Below, piece after piece: positions 1 to 5,112 of a stretch of DNA of 35,314 nt (positions are counted from its first letter, which is position 1; the number at the start of each line of letters is the position of its first letter). This DNA is from a virus: positions 1 to 35,314 of IMG/VR virus record IMGVR_UViG_3300012206_000013; one strand, given 5' to 3'. A model generated the notes under the pieces. It made no database searches and was not told the origin of the DNA. It saw only the letters and a program-made list of their open reading frames with translations. Made by a program: the position numbers and the translations under genes.

Positions 1-199
1 AAGTTAAAAAGCCTTCTTTACTTAGGACAGAGTTTGGCCCAAGTCTTTGAAGTATAGCAAAGGCTCGGAGAGAGTGCAAGGGGTTTCAAGCCTAAGTTTT
101 ATCATTGTTAATAAGAAGATAGTTAGTTTCTCAATGAGATAGTTTGTTGAAATATTGACAGTTGTTGCAGCGGAATAATAGATGAGAGTTCATTTGAGA

Positions 200-457
200 T
201 TATAACTTAAGGTCTTTGAAGAACATTTCATCTCTTACTTGTGTACATATCTTGAGAAATTCAGTTGTTGCATCTAATATCTTAGTTGCAGCATTAGTTA
301 GTTCTTCTGAGCCTTGCTCTATTGCTATCTCGGAGAGTTGTTTGTTCGGCATATTTGTGTTTAGCATTCTATCTGATTTTGCTAAGTTACTTAATGCTAA
401 GCGTACAATTGCTCGTGCTACTGCTATACTTGCTAAGTTACTCATTTTAACTTTCAT
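200..457 (-). CDS. Hypothetical 85-aa protein
   Basis: I do not recognise this protein. The translation is mainly helical and amphipathic, with Ala/Leu/Ile-rich segments at residues 6-25 and 50-70, no clear transmembrane span and two Cys/Met-containing C-terminal turns. The composition is protein-like rather than random. No strong ribosome binding site is visible before either Met1 or Met5, which weakens the call. It reads leftward, away from the FNR-type promoter region, and is the only leftward gene in the left arm. It could be the last gene of an operon that continues at the other end of the genome. A competing rightward ORF covers 216-560 but has a low-complexity translation that looks like a shadow. 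Confidence 0.5.
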   Translation of the reverse strand: MKVKMSNLASIAVARAIVRLALSNLAKSDRMLNTNMPNKQLSEIAIEQGSEELTNAATKILDATTEFLKICTQVRDEMFFKDLKL

Positions 458-534
458 ATGTGGTGGTATGGGATCTCACTATATACCCCATCCCGTTAGG
501 GGGCAAGGGTGTCTCTCCGGCGACCTGATGTGCC

Positions 535-611
535 GAGTTAGTTATATACCTTGCTACTAACTCTCTCTAGTGCTAACTAGCCTTAGTCTTTTGCTAAGCC
601 CCCCTCCCCCC
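535..611. repeat. Three tandem hairpins and a C-tract
   Basis: Three adjacent inverted repeats are visible: GAGTTAGT/ACTAACTC (535-542 with 556-563, 8 bp, 13-base loop), CTAGT/ACTAG (567-571 with 576-580) and CTTAG/CTAAG (582-586 with 594-598). A run of C broken by one T follows at 599-611. There is no T-run after the hairpins, so it is not a standard rightward terminator. Its function is unknown; a structured RNA, a protein-binding array or an origin/packaging feature are all possible. Confidence 0.4.
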
Positions 612-869
612 ATCTAAAATTTATAAATAAAGAAAGTTTTGTAGTTATTTATAAGGGGATATAAGTAAGGGAAATACAATAGTAAGTAGTGGTAACGCTG
701 TGTGGATAGAGAGGGTGGCCTATTGATAGGATGCCGTATATGGGGAGATCCTATAGGATGGTATCCTTTAGTTGGAATAATATAAAATCTTGTTCAGTTT
801 GCAAGCTTGTTCAGACTTCAAATAAGTTGATTGCTGCTATGCACAATTTATTGATAACTTAACACAATA

Positions 870-885
870 AGTAAGTGCTTACTTC
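870..885. promoter_or_regulatory. Candidate operator, left copy of AGTAAGTRCTTACTTC
   Basis: The sequence AGTAAGTGCTTACTTC contains inverted AAGTAAG/CTTACTT arms (869-884) around a 2-base centre. A near-identical copy lies at 2145-2160. This copy ends 17 bases before the FNR-type dyad core and lies at about -81 to -66 from the inferred start of the rightward promoter, so it could be an operator for a dimeric regulator. No regulator gene is identified in the window. Confidence 0.4.
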
Positions 886-896
886 AGGTATATTTC

Positions 897-922
897 AATT
901 TCTTGATCTAGATCAAGGAATT
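897..922. promoter_or_regulatory. FNR/ANR/FixK-type box in a 26-base dyad
   Basis: The core TTGATCTAGATCAA (903-916) matches the FNR-family consensus TTGAT-N4-ATCAA exactly. The dyad extends to CTTGATCTAGATCAAG (902-917) without a mismatch and to 897-922 with only one mismatch (901/918). CRP/FNR-superfamily activators (FNR, ANR, DNR, FixK, FnrL) bind this consensus as dimers. The centre lies between 909 and 910, exactly 41.5 bases upstream of the start site implied by the TATAAC hexamer at 939-944, which is the class II activator geometry. Binding is inferred; a phage-encoded regulator using the same dyad is possible. Confidence 0.6.
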
Positions 923-951
923 CTATATCTATCTGTACTATAACCAAAGGT
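903..951 (+). promoter_or_regulatory. Candidate class II FNR-dependent promoter
   Basis: The -10 hexamer TATAAC (939-944) matches five of six consensus bases. The FNR-type dyad occupies the place of the -35 box, centred at -41.5 if transcription starts at about 951. No separate good -35 hexamer is seen, as expected for an activator-dependent promoter. It faces the 250-aa gene whose ATG lies about 140 bases downstream. Confidence 0.55.
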
Positions 952-1092
952 AGCACTGATAAGAGTCTCAGATACGTGGGAACACCCACAAGGCGCGACG
1001 GTGCGAGCAAGTCGGACGATACCGGGATAGTTACCGGCTCTGAACGTTCGATCAGTTCTTTTTCTTAACTCTCCCTGAAAGGGGAATTCCAA
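951..1092 (+). promoter_or_regulatory. Structured 5' leader of the 250-aa gene
   Basis: The inferred untranslated leader is about 140 bases and clearly richer in GC than the late genes. It contains the hairpin GTGGG-AACA-CCCAC (976-989) and a CCGG/CCGG stem (1022-1025 with 1034-1037). Short CTGA/TCAG pairing (1040-1043 with 1052-1055) precedes a T-rich run at 1056-1064, which could act as a weak pause or attenuator. A purine-rich ribosome site (GAAAGGGGA, 1077-1085) ends it. I recognise no known riboswitch. Confidence 0.35.
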
Positions 1093-1845
1093 ATGGAAAC
1101 GTTTGACCAGTCTGTAGTTGATTCTGTAAAGTCTGCACTTCCACAGGTTCCTACTCTCGCAAGTGCAGTAACTGAGAGTCTGGACTTTACGAAGTTCAGT
1201 TCCGAGAGACAACTGTCATTTGTTGTTGGCTATAATCCGAAAGTTTCGGAGATGCAGGGATACCGTCATGCAGTTGTCCGGTATCGCATTACTGGAACTA
1301 ACAAGGTTGAAAAGCCGGCGAAAATGGCAACAGTTCCTCAAGTTACCTTGCCTGATTCTGAATACCTGATGCCAAAGGAAGCAGCCCAGGTGTTAGTGGG
1401 GATTCTCGAAGATCAACAAGACGCAATGATTCGAGACATGATCGAGAGTGGAGCTGTTACGATCAAGTGGGACGAGATCACACTTGAGAAAACACTTTCC
1501 TCTCTGACTGCGACTCGGGTTAGTAACAGACTCACAAAGGAAATGATCGAGAACTGGGCGGCTATTGCTATCCGTAGTTTCACAGATGCAAGAGCAATTC
1601 AGATAGCAGAGCAAAAAGGCTTTGCTGCTGATGAGGTGCGAGTAGGAGCACAGAAAGCAGGTACATTCAATGCTTATTGTTTCAATCTCGCAAAGCTTGC
1701 GGCCGCAGTTCCTAATGTCGGGCAGGAAACTGCAACAGCGTTGCAGAACTTTATGAGTGCAAGCAAGCTCGACGATGACTTGGCGAAAGTTCTTAATAAG
1801 AAACTTCACGCTATTCTGAATCCAGCGGCAGTTGGTGATCTGTGA
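1093..1845 (+). CDS. Unrecognised 250-aa protein, probably early
   Basis: The start is well supported by GAAAGGGGA about 8 bases upstream of the ATG. I do not recognise the family. The protein is soluble and mixed alpha/beta. Residues 35-85 look beta-rich with the segment VVGYNPKVSEMQGYRHAVVRYR. Residues 90-250 look mostly helical, with an acidic stretch around residues 103-120 (VGILEDQQDAMIRDMIESGA) and an Ala-rich C-terminus. There is no signal peptide or membrane span. Base composition and codon use are richer in G and C than the structural genes. It lies downstream of the FNR-type promoter and 61 bases before a 52-aa membrane peptide, followed by a strong terminator, so it is probably expressed separately from the late operon, perhaps early. 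No function is assigned. Confidence 0.85.
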   Translation: METFDQSVVDSVKSALPQVPTLASAVTESLDFTKFSSERQLSFVVGYNPKVSEMQGYRHAVVRYRITGTNKVEKPAKMATVPQVTLPDSEYLMPKEAAQVLVGILEDQQDAMIRDMIESGAVTIKWDEITLEKTLSSLTATRVSNRLTKEMIENWAAIAIRSFTDARAIQIAEQKGFAADEVRVGAQKAGTFNAYCFNLAKLAAAVPNVGQETATALQNFMSASKLDDDLAKVLNKKLHAILNPAAVGDL

Positions 1846-1906
1846 GCGGCGCACTTTGGGGGGCAATCGCCAGTAGTAGCAAGTAACGAAAGGAAAGGAA
1901 AGTCCC

Positions 1907-2065
1907 ATGAGTTACTATCCTGAGTGGGAACACGAGAAGGATGCTCGTATCACGGCTGAGGTGCGACGCATGATGCTTGGATGGACTAAGCTATTCATCC
2001 TTGCAAGTGTGTTGCTCTTCGGATTCTGGTTCCTAGCAATACTGGTAATGAATCTCGGAACCTGA
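1907..2065 (+). CDS. 52-aa single-pass membrane peptide
   Basis: A short ORF starts at an ATG preceded by the strong ribosome site AAAGGAAAGGAAAG. Residues 1-27 are charged (MSYYPEWEHEKDAR...). Residues 28-49 form one hydrophobic span (KLFILASVLLFGFWFLAILV), followed by a short NLGT tail. Positive residues cluster before the span (R20, R21, K28), so the N-terminus is probably cytoplasmic. It follows the 250-aa gene and ends just before the terminator hairpin, so the two form one transcription unit. Small inner-membrane peptides in phage early regions often act on the host membrane or on superinfection, but nothing here identifies a specific role. Confidence 0.7.
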   Translation: MSYYPEWEHEKDARITAEVRRMMLGWTKLFILASVLLFGFWFLAILVMNLGT

Positions 2066-2072
2066 AATATTA

Positions 2073-2132
2073 GAGAGAGTATCTTTGCAAGCTGTATATC
2101 CATACAGTTCGCTTAGATACTCTCTTATTTTT
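2073..2132 (+). terminator. Long-hairpin rho-independent terminator
   Basis: AGAGAGTATCT (2074-2084) pairs with AGATACTCTCT (2115-2125). Inside it, CTGTAT (2092-2097) pairs with ATACAG (2102-2107) around the loop ATCC, and 2087-2088 pair with 2111-2112. The result is an almost continuous hairpin with two small internal mismatches. A T-rich run, TTATTTTT, follows. It sits just after the 52-aa gene stop and closes the early-looking unit. The unusual length could also give a stable 3' end for a small RNA. Confidence 0.8.
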
Positions 2133-2144
2133 ACCTATTCAGAG

Positions 2145-2160
2145 AGTAAGTACTTACTTC
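2145..2160. promoter_or_regulatory. Candidate operator, right copy of AGTAAGTRCTTACTTC
   Basis: AGTAAGTACTTACT (2145-2158) is a perfect 14-base palindrome. With the following TC it matches the copy at 870-885 at 15 of 16 positions. The two copies flank the 250-aa/52-aa unit. This one lies between that unit's terminator and the late promoter. Confidence 0.4.
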
Positions 2161-2326
2161 GCGGCGCTCCTTCGTAGTTACCATCGTACTTCGTAATTAA
2201 ATGCACGATAACATCTCCCGAGTTTTAAATGGGGGAGGGTAGTTAGACCTTTTAGTGCTACGATTAAACCTTTTCCTAAGTTCCTCTTAAAAATTCCTAA
2301 AGTTTTATGCTTCCGCAATGCTCGCA

Positions 2327-2354
2327 TTTCACAATCTGAAGTTTTCACAATCTG
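2327..2354 (+). repeat. TTTCACAATCTG direct repeat upstream of the late promoter
   Basis: Two exact 12-base copies (2327-2338 and 2343-2354) have a 16-base period. They end 15 bases before the -35 hexamer at 2370. Their position suits an activator or host-factor binding site, but no protein is identified. Confidence 0.35.
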
Positions 2355-2369
2355 GAGGGAATTACTCTC

Positions 2370-2398
2370 TTGAATGTTTCTCTATGAAGCGATATACT
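2370..2398 (+). promoter_or_regulatory. Sigma70-type promoter of the late operon
   Basis: TTGAAT (2370-2375) and TATACT (2393-2398) are separated by exactly 17 bases. They match the -35 at four of six positions and the -10 at five of six. Transcription should start near 2405, about 50 bases before the small terminase ATG. No other promoter of this quality is seen before the following 24 kb of rightward genes. Confidence 0.6.
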
Positions 2399-2455
2399 TG
2401 TAGCATGATAGCAAGAGGAGCAAGTGAGAGGTAGCCATTGCCGGAATTTTAACTT

Positions 2456-3094
2456 ATGGAAAATACACAACTTTCCTCAAATAGGGAAATTACAAAGCCC
2501 CGAAAGGAATATATTGGGATTGCAGCGAAACTCTTGAAATTTCTCGGGAGTGGTTGTACACAAGTGCAAGCAGCAAATGCTTGTGGTGTTTCAGAAGGAC
2601 TTGTTTCTCAACTTTGTGCAGAAGAAAGTTTCCAAGAACAGATTGCTGAGGTGCTTTCAAGGAATATTGAAGTTGCATCTCAAATTGATGAGAACTATGT
2701 GGAAGTTGAGAAAATTCTCTCGAAAAGACTTCGAGATGTTATTGGTTATATGACCAACGCAGATCAAATAGCAAGAATTCTCAAAACAGTTGCAAATATC
2801 CCAAGAAAGACTCAACCAAGAGTTCCTCTTAACTTAGAAACAGTTAGCGGAGCAATTGCACCAGTAACTCTTGCGATTCCAATAGTTGCAAGAAATGTAT
2901 TTGTTATTTCTCCAAACTCAGAAGTTGTTAAACTTGATGATAAGGAACTTGTTACTCTAAACTCATCTTCTATGGAATCTCTATTACGACAAAAACGTGA
3001 AAGAGTTACTATAGAACAATCCAAACCAGTAAAATTTGTAGAACCCGTAAATGGAAAACCATATCAAAGTTCAGATGAATATTCAGACCTCTGA
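2456..3094 (+). CDS. Putative terminase small subunit (HTH DNA-binding)
   Basis: The 212-aa protein probably recognises phage DNA for packaging and loads the large subunit. The N-terminal third contains a helix-turn-helix-like segment at residues 22-60 (AAKLLKFLGSGCTQVQAANACGVSEGLVSQLC), typical of small terminase subunits. A second helical region follows at 70-120 (SQIDENYVEVEKILSKRLRDVI), suited to oligomerisation. The C-terminal 80 residues are polar and low in helix. Its position as first gene of the late operon, two genes before the large terminase, supports the call. The ribosome site is weak. A generic transcriptional regulator is the main alternative, but the location argues for TerS. 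Confidence 0.65.
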   Translation: MENTQLSSNREITKPRKEYIGIAAKLLKFLGSGCTQVQAANACGVSEGLVSQLCAEESFQEQIAEVLSRNIEVASQIDENYVEVEKILSKRLRDVIGYMTNADQIARILKTVANIPRKTQPRVPLNLETVSGAIAPVTLAIPIVARNVFVISPNSEVVKLDDKELVTLNSSSMESLLRQKRERVTIEQSKPVKFVEPVNGKPYQSSDEYSDL

Positions 3095-3245
3095 AAAAAT
3101 GGCTGAAGTCCATCGGAGATTGCAAGAAGAAGAAAATCAGAAAGCTAGAGCATTGCTTGCTACCGCAATGTCTCATCTGGAGGCATTGCGCGTTATGCAA
3201 AGTAGTATTTCAAAGAAGATGAATGGAGTTAATGTCAAGAGATAA
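3075..3245 (+). CDS. Small helical protein, unknown
   Basis: The protein is 56 aa if it starts at 3075. An in-frame ATG at 3051 would give 64 aa, and one at 3099, just after the TerS stop, 48 aa. No start has a clear ribosome site, so translation is probably coupled to the preceding gene. The sequence is one long charged helix (EVHRRLQEEENQKARALLATAM), likely a coiled coil, with a basic tail. It lies between the terminase genes and overlaps the following gene by 23 bases. It may assist packaging, but it matches no family I know. Confidence 0.6.
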   Translation: MNIQTSEKMAEVHRRLQEEENQKARALLATAMSHLEALRVMQSSISKKMNGVNVKR

Positions 3246-3603
3246 TCTTCCTATTAAAGATCTTTCAAGGCAAGTTCAAGGAAGATTAGTCCCAAATATT
3301 TGGGAACCAATTTCTTGGATTGTAAACAGAATTTGGTATTCAGATCAGTTCGGTGCATTTAAATACTATCGAGGATATACTTCAGAGAATATTCATGGAA
3401 TGCTTTTTGTATGTCCTGGTTGTGGAGGGGTAAGTTGCCTTCCATTTATAAGCGATAATCCTAAACATGATAAATGGATTCCAGGAGGAACTATTTTGAA
3501 GCCACATCTTCGTCCAAGTATATTATCTGCTCCCGCAAAAGGTGGCTGTGGATGGCATGGATTTCTTAATCATGGTTATTTTGAATTAAGTCCTAGAGAA
3601 TAA
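3223..3603 (+). CDS. Zinc-binding protein resembling DUF6527
   Basis: The 126-aa protein shows a CPGCG motif (residues 64-68) after a GMLFVCPGC strand. It then has W80-PGGT, a KPHLRPSIL segment (residues 92-100) and a second CGWHGFLNHGYFE segment near residues 108-121. This order (metal-binding CxxC, W, the P-x-x-x-PSI motif, then C-x-H and NG/HG) is what I recall for the DUF6527 family of small phage proteins. Function is unknown for the family; a zinc-stabilised fold is inferred. An alternative start at 3232 has a GGAG close upstream. Immediate adjacency to the large terminase (stop at 3603, next ATG at 3604) suggests co-translation. Confidence 0.6.
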   Translation: MELMSRDNLPIKDLSRQVQGRLVPNIWEPISWIVNRIWYSDQFGAFKYYRGYTSENIHGMLFVCPGCGGVSCLPFISDNPKHDKWIPGGTILKPHLRPSILSAPAKGGCGWHGFLNHGYFELSPRE

Positions 3604-5100
3604 ATGGATCAGGTACTTCGAAGTGATATTGATATAGTAAAAGTAAATCCAAAAGAAGCGGTAAATGCTGCAATGGCGCATCTTAACTTCCTTGCAGCAC
3701 TTGTTCTTGGGGAACATATGATATATCTTTTCCCAGGAATGTTTATTGCTATTTGGAACTTCCTTAAAGGGAAAGTTCATCTTATACGAGATTTTTCGCA
3801 ACTTGCAATTGGGATTCCTCGTGGATTCGCAAAGACAACAATAATAAAAATCTGGATTGTATTTTGTATTCTTTTCACAACAAAGAAATTTATACTTGTT
3901 ATCTCATCAAATGAAGATCATGCAGTAAATATAATAAAAGACGTTTGTGATATGCTTTCAATGCCAAATATTCTTGCTCTCTTTGGAGATTTTCGTACAA
4001 ATTTTGAAAGAGATCAAGCACAATGTAAAATTTTTAGATTTCGTGGAAGAAAGATAATACTTGCAGGATTTGGGGCAAAAGGTGCAATTCGTGGATTGAA
4101 TGTAGGTTTGGAACGGCCAGATATCATTATCTTTGAAGATTACCAAACAAAGAAAGAATCTGAGAATGAAGAACTCTCAGAAGAACTCTTCAAAGAAATG
4201 CTTGGCACACATATGAAGGCAAAATCCCCGTTTGGATGTCTTTTCATATTTGTTGCTAATATGTATCCAACTCCTGGGAGTATTCTGAAGAAACTCAAAG
4301 GAAATAAAGATTGGTTAAGTTTCATTGTTGGTGGTATTACTACTGATGGTACAAGTTTGTGGGAAGAACTCCAACCACTTGACCAGTTACTTTCTGAATA
4401 CGAAAGAGATCTCAATGCTGGACATCCAGAGGTATTTCTTGCAGAAGTACTAAATGATGAGCACGCTGGAATTAAGGCTGGAATTGATATTACAAAAATT
4501 CCAAGATTTCCATTTGATGAAGATGACCTTCCACAAGGTCGAGCAATAATAATTGATCCTTCACTTGATAATCCCACAAGTGATTATAATGGTATTGGTC
4601 TTATGGGAATTTATGATGGGATTCCTTGCCTTGAGAAAGTCAAACTTGCAAAATTCACGCCATTTGAACTTATAAAGTATGCAATAATTCTTGCGATGGG
4701 AACTGGAACAAGATTGATATGTGTTGAGAATATTGCTTATCAATCCTCACTTCTTTTCTGGTTTACAAAAGTTTGTGTTGATAATGGCATTGAAGGATTC
4801 CATTTTATGCCATTAAATGTTGGGGGAAAAAGTAAAAATGCAAAAATAATGAGTACACTCAAGGAACTTGAGAAGAAGGAAGTTCTTATTAAAGATGATG
4901 TTCGTCCCCTTCTTATAAATGAAGTTATAAAGTTCAATCCTCTCAAAAAGAATAATCAGGATACTTGTCTTGATCTTCTTACATTTTGTAAGAAAGTTAT
5001 AGAACAATATAGTGAATTAACACTTATGGTTTATGAAGCAGAATACCAAAGTATTGGGAATGCTACTCCTCGTGCAATTGAAGATAACTGTCTTTTTTGA
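3604..5100 (+). CDS. terL: Terminase large subunit
   Basis: The 498-aa protein is the packaging motor ATPase and headful or end-cutting nuclease. The N-terminal ATPase has a Walker A-like loop GIPRGFAKTT (residues 70-79), a hydrophobic strand FILVISSN (96-103) typical of the next core strand, and a Walker B DIIIFED (173-179) ending in the catalytic acidic pair. The C-terminal RNase H-like nuclease shows AIIIDPSLD with D318, VEN with E375, and a late acidic pair in QDTCLDLL (D454/D458). Length and domain order match phage large terminases. It starts directly after the previous stop without its own strong ribosome site and is followed 12 bases later by the portal gene. Confidence 0.93.
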   Translation: MDQVLRSDIDIVKVNPKEAVNAAMAHLNFLAALVLGEHMIYLFPGMFIAIWNFLKGKVHLIRDFSQLAIGIPRGFAKTTIIKIWIVFCILFTTKKFILVISSNEDHAVNIIKDVCDMLSMPNILALFGDFRTNFERDQAQCKIFRFRGRKIILAGFGAKGAIRGLNVGLERPDIIIFEDYQTKKESENEELSEELFKEMLGTHMKAKSPFGCLFIFVANMYPTPGSILKKLKGNKDWLSFIVGGITTDGTSLWEELQPLDQLLSEYERDLNAGHPEVFLAEVLNDEHAGIKAGIDITKIPRFPFDEDDLPQGRAIIIDPSLDNPTSDYNGIGLMGIYDGIPCLEKVKLAKFTPFELIKYAIILAMGTGTRLICVENIAYQSSLLFWFTKVCVDNGIEGFHFMPLNVGGKSKNAKIMSTLKELEKKEVLIKDDVRPLLINEVIKFNPLKKNNQDTCLDLLTFCKKVIEQYSELTLMVYEAEYQSIGNATPRAIEDNCLF

Positions 5101-5112
5101 AGGAATTAAAAA

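Larger units (their letters stand above)
458..896. other. Non-coding, hairpin-rich intergenic stretch
   Basis: I see no convincing gene here. The stretch holds a GC-rich island at about 480-540, a run of short hairpins (535-563, 567-580, 582-598), a C-tract at 599-611, a 12-base perfect palindrome at 748-759 with flanking ATAGGATG repeats at 726-733 and 753-760, and the 16-base palindromic motif at 870-885. Half copies of that motif (AAGTAAG, AGTAAG) occur at 663-669 and 681-686. There is no tRNA T-loop signature. The arrangement fits a control region between a leftward gene and a rightward transcription unit. Confidence 0.5.
2133..2369. other. Non-coding spacer before the late operon
   Basis: I see no gene here. 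The spacer contains the second 16-base palindrome (2145-2160), a TTCGTARTTA direct repeat (2171-2180 and 2190-2199), a G-tract element (2223-2239) that is an inverted look-alike of 599-619, and a TTTCACAATCTG direct repeat (2327-2338 and 2343-2354) just upstream of the -35 box. Confidence 0.5.

Noticed and set aside
1-120. Leftward terminator formed by AGCCTT (10-15) and AAGGCT (60-65) with an A-run at 6-10
   Set aside because: The stem is only 6 bp around a 44-base loop and lies about 135 bases beyond the nearest leftward stop, so the support is too weak.
216-560. Rightward 114-aa ORF over the leftward 85-aa gene
   Set aside because: It has no ribosome site, a shadow-like hydrophobic composition, and its 3' part runs through the hairpin-rich non-coding region.
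470-600. tRNA gene in the GC-rich island
   Set aside because: No acceptor-stem pairing, no T-loop GTTCRA consensus and no cloverleaf could be built from the hairpins.
913-1908. Leftward ORFs opposite the 250-aa gene
   Set aside because: They are antisense shadows with Cys/Ser/Arg-rich translations, and the sense gene has a strong ribosome site and a protein-like sequence.
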